Below are positions 40,210 through 50,808 of a DNA stretch of 64,000 nucleotides, piece by piece; positions within the stretch are counted from its first letter, which is position 1, and every line of letters begins with the position of its first letter. The stretch is from VAZQ01 sp963702695 (GTDB lineage Bacteria; Pseudomonadota; Alphaproteobacteria; Rhizobiales; Xanthobacteraceae). The DNA lies in the NCBI GenBank assembly GCA_963702695.1, contig CAVPDS010000029.1, forward strand, positions 1 to 64,000, written 5' to 3'. The position numbers were made by a program, and so were the translations under genes. The notes beneath the pieces are model-generated. The model saw only the letters and a program-made list of their open reading frames with translations, had not been told where the DNA came from and did not search any database.

Positions 40210-41253
40210 ATGACGGAATTGAAAATGGCAACCTCCCGCCTCCATGCTGCCTGGTGCGTAATAGCGCTCATATCGGTTGCGCCTTTATCCGCAAAGGCGG
40301 ACGCCGTCTCCGATTTCTACAAAGGCAAGACACTCTCGCTCATCATCGGTTCCGGGCCGGGCGGCGGCTACGATTTCAGCGGCCGGCTGGTCGCGCAGCA
40401 CCTCGGTCGCTTCATTCCCGGCAATCCAACCATCGTGCCGCGCAATGTGCCGGGCGCGTCGAGCCTCGTCGCGGCGCAGAACGTCTATAACGTGGCGGCG
40501 CGGGATGGCACCACGCTCGGCCTGTTTCAGCCGACGTTCGTGCTGGAAAAGGTGATGGACCACTCGCTCAAGTTCGAAGCGCAGAATTACTCCTGGATCG
40601 GTCGGGTCGATGCGCTCGATCTGTTCGGCATCGTCTGGCACACAAGCCCGGTCAAGACCGTCGCCGACGCCAAACGCATCGAGATCGCGATGGCGGCCAA
40701 TGGTCCGTCGGGGACCTCGGCGACGATTCCCTGGGCGCTCAATCGCATGATCGGGACGAAATTCAAGGTTGTGCTCGGCTACAATTCGACCGCCAGCACC
40801 GGCCTATCACTCGAGCGCGGCGAGACCTTTGGTACTGGCAGCACAAGTTGGGAATACTTGGAAACCAAACGCGATTGGCTCGAGCAGAAAAAAATCGCGT
40901 TCCTCTACACCATCGCGCTTGCGCGCTCGCAACGTCAGCCGAACGCACCTTCGATCGTGGAACTCGTCGACAATGCGCGCGATCGCGACATCCTCAAACT
41001 GATCGCGTCGAGCTCCACCATCGGCCGTGCGATTGTCGCGCCTCCCGGCGTGCCGGCGGACCGGGTAGCGGTGCTGCGACAGGCGTTTGAGCAGATGGTG
41101 AAGGATCCGGATTTCGCCGCCGATGCGCACCAGCGCCGGCTTGGCGTCAATCCGATGCCCGGCGCCGAGCTGGAGCGCATCGTTGCCGAGGTTGCCAATC
41201 CGTCCGACGACCTCGTCGCCGCGTTGAAGCGCGTAACCCAGCCGCCGAACTAG
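40210..41253 (+). CDS. Tripartite tricarboxylate-type receptor-like protein
   Basis: This is a 347-residue exported solute-binding protein distantly related to the Bug family. The signal region is HAAWCVIALISVAPLSAKADA. The first mature segment (VSDFYKGKTLSLIIGSGPGGGYDFSGRLVAQHL) and IVPRNVPGASSLVAAQNVYNVAARDGTTLG match the subgroup found in Bradyrhizobium beside aromatic or carboxylate genes. No transporter membrane genes are near. The ATG at 40210 follows GGAG with 5-bp spacing; in-frame ATGs at 40198 and 40225 are alternatives. It is divergent from the SDR gene. Confidence 0.85.
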   Translation: MTELKMATSRLHAAWCVIALISVAPLSAKADAVSDFYKGKTLSLIIGSGPGGGYDFSGRLVAQHLGRFIPGNPTIVPRNVPGASSLVAAQNVYNVAARDGTTLGLFQPTFVLEKVMDHSLKFEAQNYSWIGRVDALDLFGIVWHTSPVKTVADAKRIEIAMAANGPSGTSATIPWALNRMIGTKFKVVLGYNSTASTGLSLERGETFGTGSTSWEYLETKRDWLEQKKIAFLYTIALARSQRQPNAPSIVELVDNARDRDILKLIASSSTIGRAIVAPPGVPADRVAVLRQAFEQMVKDPDFAADAHQRRLGVNPMPGAELERIVAEVANPSDDLVAALKRVTQPPN

Positions 41254-41304
41254 GCGACCACTGTTCGTCGCAGCCATGTGTCATCAGCGGCCTCCGGAGG
41301 CTTC

Positions 41305-41775
41305 ATGGCGAAACGCAGCGCCGGAATCTTGATGTACCGGAATCGGCATCCGGGCCCGGAAGTCCTGCTGGTGCATCCCGGCGGGCCGTTCTGGGCGAAA
41401 AAGGATTTCGGCGCTTGGTCAATCCCCAAAGGGGAATATGTCGAGGGCGAGGACGCGCTGGCAACCGCAGCGCGCGAATTTGAAGAGGAAACCGGCGTCC
41501 GCCCCCGCGGCGATTTCATCCCGCTCGGCGAACTCGCGCAACCGAGCCGCAAGATCGTTACGGCGTGGGCGGTGGAGGGCGATTTCGACGTGGCGATGCT
41601 CAAGTCGAACACGTTCGAGTTGGAGTGGCCGCCCCGCCGCGGGCGCCGAGTCTCGTTTCCCGAAGTCGACCGCGCCGAGTGGCTTTCACTGCCCGACGCG
41701 CGACAAAAAATCCTTACCGGGCAGAGGGATTTTTTGGCGCGGCTCAGCGCGATTATTGCTGCACGCAAGCAGTAA
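41305..41775 (+). CDS. Nudix hydrolase
   Basis: This 156-residue enzyme cleaves nucleoside diphosphates linked to another group. The Nudix box spans residues 43-65 (from GEYVEGED to REFEEETGV) and has all the metal-binding Glu residues. The opening SAGILMYRNRHPGPEVLLVHPGGPFW and FGAWSIPKGEY match the group annotated as NTP pyrophosphohydrolases with an SIPKGE motif. The ATG at 41305 follows GGAGGCTTC. It converges on the CHAD gene. The substrate is not known. Confidence 0.9.
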   Translation: MAKRSAGILMYRNRHPGPEVLLVHPGGPFWAKKDFGAWSIPKGEYVEGEDALATAAREFEEETGVRPRGDFIPLGELAQPSRKIVTAWAVEGDFDVAMLKSNTFELEWPPRRGRRVSFPEVDRAEWLSLPDARQKILTGQRDFLARLSAIIAARKQ

Positions 41776-41797
41776 CCGCCGCCACGTCACGTCCGCG

Positions 41798-42682
41798 TCA
41801 GTCGCCACTTTCCCACATGACTTCCAGCTTGCGCTGAAACGATTTCGGCTTCTCCGCGAACAAGCGTGCAGCCATGCGCCGCGCGGCGGCTACGTGCGTG
41901 GCCTTGCGCGCGGTAATCGCGGGGCCAAGCCGCGAACGCCAGTGCGCCAGCGGCTGGTGCGGCGCGATCCGCCGCTCCAGTAGCAGGAGATCCTGGTGCT
42001 TGCCGAGCCGCTCGCGCAGGCGCTGCGCTTCGTTGATCCACATTTTGACATAGCGCGGCCACAGCGGCTCGATCGTCTCCATCTGATAGCGGTGGGCGAC
42101 GACGCGCTTGCGCAATTCGTGCAGTTGTTCGCCGCTGGCGTCAGGCCAGCTCGCAGGCAGGTCCCCGCGCACGGCGCCAAATCCACGGGCGAGCCGCTTC
42201 GCCACATCGGCAAATGTGACCGTGTCGAGCGGCCAGTGCTCGACCGAAACGTCGGCGTTGTCCAGCGTTGCCCGTAGCCGCACGCGCATGTCGCCATTGA
42301 GGACGGTCTTTTCCGCCGCCCGCCGCGCCTCCTCGATCCGCGCGCGCACGGTCGCAAGCGAGCGCTCCGACAAGGCGAGCCCGTGTTCGGTGAGGTCAGC
42401 GAGGGCATCGAGGGCCGATTGGGCGTCGCGGGCCCCGCCGAGCGTGCGGGCGAGGTCGCGCGCCTCGATCCGCAGGCGGTGGCTTTCTTCGCCGAGGAAT
42501 GGCCCGAGGAGCCGCAACAGCGAACGCCAGCGCTTCATCTCCCGGCGGAAATCGTGCACCGCTTCAGCGTCCGGACGGCTGGCGTCGATTGACGCCCGCG
42601 CATCGGCCAGCATCGTGCGGGCAATCACGCGCAAAGCCTTGCCGACCGCAACATCCGGTCGCAAGGCGGGCTTATCGCGCAT
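41798..42682 (-). CDS. CHAD-domain protein
   Basis: This is a 294-residue helical protein made of one CHAD domain. Conserved His and basic residues appear in AVHDFRREMKRWRSLLRLL, RDLARTLGGARDAQ, QLHELRKRVVAHRYQME and RLRERLGKHQDLLLLERRI. CHAD proteins bind polyphosphate granules. There is no CYTH (triphosphatase) domain attached or nearby. The ATG at 42682 was chosen because MRDKPALRPDVAVGKALR begins the domain; an in-frame start at 42766 exists. It sits just before the tRNA-fMet gene, on the opposite strand. Confidence 0.85.
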   Translation of the reverse strand: MRDKPALRPDVAVGKALRVIARTMLADARASIDASRPDAEAVHDFRREMKRWRSLLRLLGPFLGEESHRLRIEARDLARTLGGARDAQSALDALADLTEHGLALSERSLATVRARIEEARRAAEKTVLNGDMRVRLRATLDNADVSVEHWPLDTVTFADVAKRLARGFGAVRGDLPASWPDASGEQLHELRKRVVAHRYQMETIEPLWPRYVKMWINEAQRLRERLGKHQDLLLLERRIAPHQPLAHWRSRLGPAITARKATHVAAARRMAARLFAEKPKSFQRKLEVMWESGD

Positions 42683-42871
42683 GCATCTACGGCCAAGAGA
42701 GGTGATTAGGGCAACGAAAGCGGGTTTCGCGCCGATTTTCAAGCAGGTCGGGAAATTTTCGAGCAAAGCCCCGAATTTTCAAACGAATCTCGGCCGCGGC
42801 ACCTTTTCAAACCAGGTCCCGCTTGCTACATGAGCCCGACATTGGCGGCCTTGTCCGCCTTGCCTATTTTT

Positions 42872-42942
<71 letters not shown>

Positions 42943-42948
<6 letters not shown>

Positions 42949-42982
42949 AATAACGCCGCCAAGTCAAAGACTTGGCGGCGTT
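42943..42982. repeat. Direct repeat copy 1 (attachment-site-like), tRNA-fMet side
   Basis: This is 40 bp covering the last six tRNA bases (CAACCA) and a hairpin of 13-bp arms, AACGCCGCCAAGTC and GACTTGGCGGCGTT. It matches the copy at 46878-46917 in 39 of 40 bases. The hairpin also looks like the tRNA terminator, but here it is followed by GCC rather than T-rich sequence. Confidence 0.85.
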
Positions 42983-43263
42983 GCCATTTTAGCGCTTATG
43001 TTTCGGAACCGGCGTCTGGAAGCACTGTGGAAGCAAGAGGGCGAGTAGTTCTGCGCAGAATTACTGCGCTCGAAGCTGGGATTTGTGGCAGCCCCTAACT
43101 TTCTGCCGCTCCGTTCTCGCCGGAAGGAAGCTCAGGAAGCCGATCTGCTTGCCGCCACGTTGAGACTTCGATTTTCGTAGGAATCACGATTTGGGGGCCA
43201 ACCCTCAGCGCCGACCCTCCCGTTCAACCAAGTCGCGACGCGGCTAGTAGCTCGTCACAGTGA

Positions 43264-43461
43264 TTATGACTGGTTGATTTTGAGCCAGTTTAGGATGGGC
43301 AAGTCCTTCGGATCCACGAGGATCTGGATGGTTCGGGCGACGCCGTGTTGACGGCGAATGAGGTCATTTCGTTCGAGCGTCAGGATCATCTGGTGGACCG
43401 AGGGCGGGCTGACTTGAAAGTGGCGCTGCATGTCGGTCTCGGCGGGCGGGCGTCGGAACAT
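43264..43461 (-). CDS. Small winged-helix (LexA/MarR-like) DNA-binding protein
   Basis: This is a 65-residue protein from the ATG at 43461. The helix-turn-helix is DMQRHFQVSPPSVHQMILTLERNDLIRRQ, followed by a short wing and ILVDPKDLPIL. Proteins of this kind are usually 80-90 residues and begin RGFTDKQGQYLAFIYTYT. That sequence is present here in frame, upstream of the ATG (from about 43508), but I see no ATG, GTG or TTG before it; a TAA lies at about 43549. The first helix may therefore be lost from translation. The palindrome GAAGCCTC/GAGGCTTC (43510-43532) sits at its 5' end and may be an operator. Confidence 0.55.
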   Translation of the reverse strand: MFRRPPAETDMQRHFQVSPPSVHQMILTLERNDLIRRQHGVARTIQILVDPKDLPILNWLKINQS

Positions 43462-43594
43462 GTGCGAGTAAGTATAGATGAAGGCCAGGTACTGGCCTTG
43501 CTTGTCGGTGAAGCCTCGAGCGCTGAGGCTTCGAGCAGCGCCTGATTTTTAATTCATTCGTCGGTTCGTCCGGCTCTCCGAAAAGGAGGTCGCG

Positions 43595-44716
43595 ATGAAT
43601 GTACGTTACCGGGTCGAATTGAGCCAAGCCGAACGCTGCGAACTCACCACGATGTTGAGCAAAGGCAAACGGGCCGCCCGCAAACTCAAGCGCGCCCAGA
43701 TATTGCTGGCGGCCGACGCCGGCCGCAGCGATGAAGAGATTGCCCGCACGGTGGCAGTAGGCGGCTCCACGGTGTACCGGACCAAGCGGCGCTTCGTGGA
43801 AGGTAATCTGGAGCGGGCGCTGAGCGAAGCGCCGCGCCCCGGGGCGGAGCGCAAGCTCACCGGCAAGGAGGAAGCCTTGCTGGTGGCAACGGCCTGCGCA
43901 AACCCTCCTGAGGGTCGCGCCCGCTGGACGCTGGAACTGCTGGCCGACGCCATGGTCAGGCTCACCGGACACGAGAGCCTGTCGGGCGAGACGGTGCGCC
44001 GGCGGCTGGCCGAAAACGGTCTCAAGCCCTGGCGCAGGGACATGTGGTGCATTCCAAAGGTCGACGGCGAATACGTCGCCCGCATGGAAGACGTGCTCGA
44101 CCTCTATGCCGAAACGCCTGACCCCGAGCGGCCGGTGGTCTGCTTCGACGAAAGCCCAGTCCAACTCATCGGCGAGGTGCGCCAGCCGATCCCGGCCGCG
44201 CCGGGCCAGCACGAACGTTACGATTGCGAGTACCGCCGCAACGGCACCGTCAACCTCTTCGTTATGCTCGACGTGCATCGTCCCTGGCGTAAGGTCAAAG
44301 TCACCGAGCGGCGAGCGGCAGGAGATTACGCCCAGTGCATGCGCGAACTCGCCGACGTCCATTATCCCGACGCCGCGTGCATCCGGGTCGTGCAGGACAA
44401 CCTGTCAACCCACTCGGCCGGTGCCCTCTATGAGGCGTTCTCGCCCGCCGAGGCCCGGCGTATCTTGCGCCGCCTCGAGTTCCACTACACCCCCAAGCAT
44501 GCCAGTTGGCTCAACATGGTCGAGATCGAGATCGGCGTGCTGCGCGGCCAATGTCTCGATCGCCGCATTGACGATCCGAAGCGCCTCCTCCGCGAAATCG
44601 CGGCATGGGAGCGACAACGAAACGCCGCCAGCGCCCGCATCAAATGGATGTTCACAACCGACAAGGCCCGCACCAAAATGGGCCGCGCCTATCCCGTCAC
44701 GTCCAATGAGTCATAA
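43595..44716 (+). CDS. IS630-family transposase
   Basis: This is a 373-residue DDE transposase. The N-terminal helix-turn-helix region has RSDEEIARTVAVGGSTVYRTKRRFVEGNLERAL. The linker LKPWRRDMWCIPKVDGEYVARMEDVLDLY is typical. The catalytic core shows VVCFDES, RVVQDNLSTHS and WLNMVEIEIGVL for the three acidic positions. The start at 43595 follows AAAAGGAGGTCGCG. It is intact, so the element could still move. Its TAA stop lies inside the right inverted repeat. Confidence 0.95.
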   Translation: MNVRYRVELSQAERCELTTMLSKGKRAARKLKRAQILLAADAGRSDEEIARTVAVGGSTVYRTKRRFVEGNLERALSEAPRPGAERKLTGKEEALLVATACANPPEGRARWTLELLADAMVRLTGHESLSGETVRRRLAENGLKPWRRDMWCIPKVDGEYVARMEDVLDLYAETPDPERPVVCFDESPVQLIGEVRQPIPAAPGQHERYDCEYRRNGTVNLFVMLDVHRPWRKVKVTERRAAGDYAQCMRELADVHYPDAACIRVVQDNLSTHSAGALYEAFSPAEARRILRRLEFHYTPKHASWLNMVEIEIGVLRGQCLDRRIDDPKRLLREIAAWERQRNAASARIKWMFTTDKARTKMGRAYPVTSNES

Positions 44717-44736
44717 TCACTGTGCCGAGCTACTAG

Positions 44737-44909
44737 TGCGGGAAGTACGTTCTATCTACCCAACGCTGCCTATCGTAATTGCGAGCGGTCAGGGGCGGGA
44801 AGAACTTCGGAAGCTCTTCAAGGACATGGCCTCGATCACGTTCCTGAGCAAGCCCTACAGTTCAGAGGAGCTGAAAAAAGCTATCCGTGCTATTGGTATT
44901 CGCTGTTAG
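44737..44909 (+). pseudogene. Response-regulator receiver domain, C-terminal fragment
   Basis: In frame from the IS boundary the sequence reads VREVRSIYPTLPIVIASGQG, then TFLSKPYSSEELKKAIRAIG to the TAG at 44907. These match the second half of a receiver domain: the switch Ser in IASG and the conserved Lys in LSKPY. The phospho-accepting Asp and the acidic pair are missing. The sequence on the other side of the IS element does not supply the first half, so part of the gene was deleted as well as interrupted. Confidence 0.7.
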
Positions 44910-44949
44910 GCGAGCAGTTTCCAAGTCTTGGATAGGTGTATTGCAATTT

Positions 44950-45228
44950 TCAAGTGGGCCCTTGAGGGCCGACCCAGGTTCCAGGCGGCAAGCCCGGCAA
45001 TTCGGCCGCCAATCCGTCAAGCAGTCCCTGCACCAAACTGTCAGCCAGTGCGCTAGCCTTTTTCTTCGGGCCGACCAGCCCATCGGCCAGTAACAAAGTG
45101 AATCCATGCACAAGGGACCAGCACGCCAGAATTGCGCCGGCAATTTTTCGTTCGTTGCGTCACGCCCGCGCAAAAACTGCTTTCATGTGCTCGGACTCGC
45201 TCTTGCGCGCCCTCTTGGCTAGGGCCAT
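44950..45228 (-). pseudogene. TetR-family regulator, C-terminal remnant
   Basis: On the minus strand the frame reads ALAKRARKSESEHMKAVFAR, then an in-frame TGA (45163-45161), then RNERKIAGAILACWSLVHGF and TLLLADGLVGPKKKASALAD, ending TWVGPQGPT. This matches the ligand-binding tail of a TetR subgroup common in Bradyrhizobium. The DNA-binding N-terminus is missing. It is divergent from the VOC gene, and this gene order suggests that it once controlled that gene. Confidence 0.7.
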
Positions 45229-45337
45229 CTCCTGTATATCCCGATGGTCTATTCGACAAACAACGTCGCTGCCGGCCGCAGACAGTTTGATCGATGCCTG
45301 TCAAAGTTGCAGGCAAACCTTCGTTTGGGAGGTCCGT

Positions 45338-45870
45338 ATGTCGGTTCAATCCACCACGCTCGATCCGCGCGAGCAGTCCCTGACGCCAGACCCGATCAAT
45401 CCCGGCGTCCGGATCGGGCATGTTCATCTGAAAGTCTCGGACCTCGGCCGCGCGCTCGCCTTCTACTGCGCGGTGTGCTCGGGTTCCAGCTGACGCAGCG
45501 CTTAGGCGACCAAGCAGCCTTCGTGTCGGCCGGCGGATACCACCACCACATCGGACTCAACACCTGGGAAAGCCGCGGCGGTTCGCCGCCGCCGCCTGGC
45601 ACGACTGGGCTCTATCACGCGGCGATCCTCTACCCGACTCGCGCGGCGCTTGCCGAGGCGCTGAAGCGTCTGATGCAGGCTGGCATTTCCTTAGACGGCG
45701 CGAGTGATCACGGCGTTAGCGAAGCGCTTTATCTGCGCGATCCTGACGGCAACGGCATCGAGCTCTACTGGGATCGATCGGAAAAAGAATGGCCGCGCAC
45801 GCCGGAAGGCCTCCTGGCCATGTACACGCGCCCGCTGGATTTGCGGGCGCTGCTGAGCTCCGCCGATTAA
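45338..45870 (+). pseudogene. VOC-family (glyoxalase/catechol dioxygenase-like) protein, frameshifted
   Basis: The first part (MSVQSTTLDPREQSLTPDPI, then VRIGHVHLKVSDLGRALAFYCAV) is followed by a 2-base shift at about 45472-45478. The rest continues in another frame as LGFQLTQRLGDQAAFVSAGG and YHHHIGLNTWESRGG to the TAA after SSAD. Together they make one VOC protein with two vicinal-oxygen-chelate modules; the metal ligands HVH, YHHHIG and GIELY are all present. The starting ATG at 45338 follows TTGGGAGGTCCGT. It is probably inactive unless the shift is a sequencing error. Confidence 0.8.
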
Positions 45871-46072
45871 GCGCGTTCGTCGCCAATAGCCCGTTCAGCG
45901 GCAATGGCATCGAGAACAGCCGATCCTAGCGCCCATTAAGGGTTGGAGCGTCGGCCAGTGTGCGCCGCTGCCGCTGGCCTTATGCCGTGGGCTTGGCAAG
46001 TTCGGATCGACAAATGCGGCGCGGTGCCTTCGGGGCAAGCTGCTAAGTGCTAGCTGCCTCGGAGGAGAACCA

Positions 46073-46714
46073 ATGTTTCAGACCGTAACATCCGCCCTCG
46101 ATTGGCTAGGAATCATAGCCTTTACCGTCACGGGTGCGCTCGTTGCGTCTCGGAAGCAGATGGACGTGGTCGGTTTCGTCATGCTCGGTACGGTTACTGG
46201 CATTGGAGGAGGAACGCTGCGGGACGTGCTGTTGGGATTGCCCGTTTTCTGGGTTTCCGCACCCGCTTATCTGGTCACCTGTGCGGTGATCGCGGTGCTC
46301 GTGTTCTTCACAGCGCACATCCCGCGGTCGCAATCTCGATATCTCCTTTGGCTCGATGCAATCGGCCTGGCATTATTCGCCGTGACAGGCGCCGAGATAG
46401 CTACCCAGGCGGGAACTCATTTTACCGTCGCGATAGCCATGGGCGTGATCACGGCAACGTTCGGAGGCATCGTTCGTGACCTTCTGGGTGGCGAAACTCC
46501 GGTCATTCTGAGCCGGGAGGTTTACGCCTCAGCAGCCCTGGCTGGTGCAGTGGTTTTCATTGTTCTGACGGCGGTCGGAACCCCGCGTGAATTCGCCGTC
46601 GGGACCGGCTTTGCAACTGGCCTGAGTATTAGAGCCGCAGCTCTCCGATATGGCTGGTCGCTGCCACGATACGGGCGGCGTCCCGGTCTTCCAACCGATC
46701 TGCCGCCAGCGTGA
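46073..46714 (+). CDS. TRIC-family cation channel (YadS/UPF0126)
   Basis: This is a 213-residue inner-membrane protein with about seven hydrophobic segments. Two internal repeats each contain a glycine hinge, GTVTGIGGGTLRDVLLG and GVITATFGGIVRDLLGG, the TRIC signature. Bacterial members form trimeric monovalent cation channels. The start at 46073 follows CGGAGGAGAACC. It is the only intact non-transposase gene of normal length in the island, and its codon use looks less GC-biased than that of the core genes. Confidence 0.85.
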   Translation: MFQTVTSALDWLGIIAFTVTGALVASRKQMDVVGFVMLGTVTGIGGGTLRDVLLGLPVFWVSAPAYLVTCAVIAVLVFFTAHIPRSQSRYLLWLDAIGLALFAVTGAEIATQAGTHFTVAIAMGVITATFGGIVRDLLGGETPVILSREVYASAALAGAVVFIVLTAVGTPREFAVGTGFATGLSIRAAALRYGWSLPRYGRRPGLPTDLPPA

Positions 46715-46877
46715 AGAATGTTGGGTCCAGTTGCTCTCCCTACAGCGAGTAAGTTACAAACAATCAGGGTCGAAATTCCGTAGCGAATTCAATCACCGAG
46801 TTAGTTCCCAGTCGCGCTCCCTCCACCAAGATGGCGCTCACAATTTCGGAGCATGTTAGCTGGCAGTCTTTCTCCCT

Positions 46878-46917
46878 CAACCAAATAACGCCGCCAAGTC
46901 AATGACTTGGCGGCGTT
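46878..46917. repeat. Direct repeat copy 2 (attachment-site-like), far side of island
   Basis: This is the second copy of the 40-bp repeat, beginning CAACCAAATAACG. It differs from copy 1 by T for A at 46903. It is followed by TGTTTCTG, so together with the hairpin it looks like the original terminator of tRNA-fMet. Confidence 0.85.
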
Positions 46918-47095
46918 TGTTTCTGACGGTTCTCGGGCTAAAAATGCTGTCGAGCCCTGCGGCAGCGCTGACGTGGCGGCCGCCTTGTCGGCTTGATTGG
47001 GCAGCATAGGTTTTGCACCGTACATTGGTGGAAGGAACCGAGTCGCCGTCCCAGTCCGCTGCCGGGAGGTGCACGGCGTCCCAGGAGGCGGAAGG

Positions 47096-49657
<2,562 letters not shown>

Positions 49658-49795
49658 GTTCCCGCCTCACCGCTGGATCTCGCAAGGCGATACGGGCGGC
49701 GATTATAGCTCCAGGTCGCGCCACAATCGGCAGGCTAAGCTGAAACCGAATGCGCGGTCCGGGCTTTGTCGGGTTGGCGGAACAGGTAACGCAAC

Positions 49796-50788
49796 ATGAA
49801 AGCTCTTTTCATCGGCCAGAGTTACATCGACATTACCTTCCTGACCGACGAGCTACCGACCGGTGATGAGAAGACCGTGGCGCGCGACTATGCGGTGTCG
49901 TTCGGGGGCAACGCGGTGACGGCGGCGTTCTGCTGCGCCAAGCTCGGCATTGCGCCGGACCTTCTGACCTCGGTCGCCGACGACTGGCTTGGCCGCATGT
50001 TCATCGACATGGCGGCCAAGTACGGGATATCTGTCCATCACCGCAAAGTGGCCGAGTCCTCGCTCTCGTTCATCATGCCGAAGGGCGACCAGCGTGCGAT
50101 CGTCCGCTGCCGCGACGATCATTTCAAGCATCCGTTTCCGAATCTCAACCTCGATGGCTGCCGTGCGTTGCATGTCGACGGGCACCAGCCCGATGCCGCC
50201 ATCTGCTACGCCAAGAGTTGTCGCAATGAAGGCATTCTTACGTCGCTCGATGGCGGCGGGCTGCGCTCGAACACGCACGACCTTCTGGCGTTCATCGAAG
50301 TGGCGGTGGTCGCGGAACGGTTGTGCGAGCAGATGCGGCTCAGCCCCGGAGAGATGCTGACCTATCTGCGCTCGCGCGGCTGCCGGATTGGCGGCGTCAC
50401 GCTCGGGGCGCGGGGTCTGCTTTGGTACGACGAGGCGAACAGCGAGCGGTTCCTGCCCGCACTCAGCGTGCCGGACGACCTCATCATCGACACCAATGGC
50501 GCCGGCGATATCTTTCACGGCGCCTACGTCTATTCATATCTCACTTTCCCCGACGCGATGTGGGAGCAGCACTTCAAATTCGCCCGCGCCGCATCTGCTT
50601 ATTCGATCCAGCATCTCGGTAACGAGGCAAGCCTGCCAACGCTCGCCCAGATCAACGAGACGCAAGCGCGGTTCGACGAGCGCCACCAGACGCCGCCAGC
50701 GCTTGAACTCGTATCCGACGCCCGAAGCGAGCAGAAACCCGCGAACACCGCGGAGAAGGCGGCGCGGGTCCCCAAGCGGCGTGGCTGA
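49796..50788 (+). CDS. PfkB-family sugar kinase
   Basis: This is a 330-residue kinase of the ribokinase/fructokinase superfamily. The first signature region (AVSFGGNAVTAAFCCAKLG) binds the sugar, and the second (IIDTNGAGDIFHGAYVYS, about residue 238) binds the phosphate donor and contains the catalytic Asp. The C-terminal 45 residues are polar and likely flexible. The sugar is unknown. Position after glgP suggests a carbohydrate role, but that is only context. Confidence 0.9.
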   Translation: MKALFIGQSYIDITFLTDELPTGDEKTVARDYAVSFGGNAVTAAFCCAKLGIAPDLLTSVADDWLGRMFIDMAAKYGISVHHRKVAESSLSFIMPKGDQRAIVRCRDDHFKHPFPNLNLDGCRALHVDGHQPDAAICYAKSCRNEGILTSLDGGGLRSNTHDLLAFIEVAVVAERLCEQMRLSPGEMLTYLRSRGCRIGGVTLGARGLLWYDEANSERFLPALSVPDDLIIDTNGAGDIFHGAYVYSYLTFPDAMWEQHFKFARAASAYSIQHLGNEASLPTLAQINETQARFDERHQTPPALELVSDARSEQKPANTAEKAARVPKRRG

Positions 50789-50808
50789 TGCCCGCGCCGA
50801 GGCGAGGG

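Larger units (their letters stand above)
43247..44733 (+). mobile_element. IS630-family element with a passenger wHTH gene
   Basis: This is a 1487-bp element flanked by TA (43245-43246 and 44734-44735), as expected of IS630 targets. Inverted repeats of 28 bp, counted with the flanking CTA, lie at 43244-43271 and 44709-44736 and differ at one base; they start CTAGTAGCTCG. Inside are a rightward transposase and a leftward winged-helix gene. The stop codons of both genes fall within the inverted repeats. A carried regulator gene is not standard for IS630, so it may regulate the element or be a captured gene. Confidence 0.8.
42983..46877. other. Decayed accessory island integrated at tRNA-fMet
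   Basis: This is a segment of 3.9 kb between the two repeat copies. It contains a complete IS630-family element, a response-regulator fragment, a TetR remnant, a frameshifted VOC gene and one intact channel gene. The second repeat copy is followed by TGTTTC, a better terminator tail than copy 1, suggesting that the original downstream sequence is now at 46918. No integrase is seen, so the element is either a remnant or was mobilised by another element. The first 260 bp (42983-43243) hold nothing I can assign. Confidence 0.6.
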
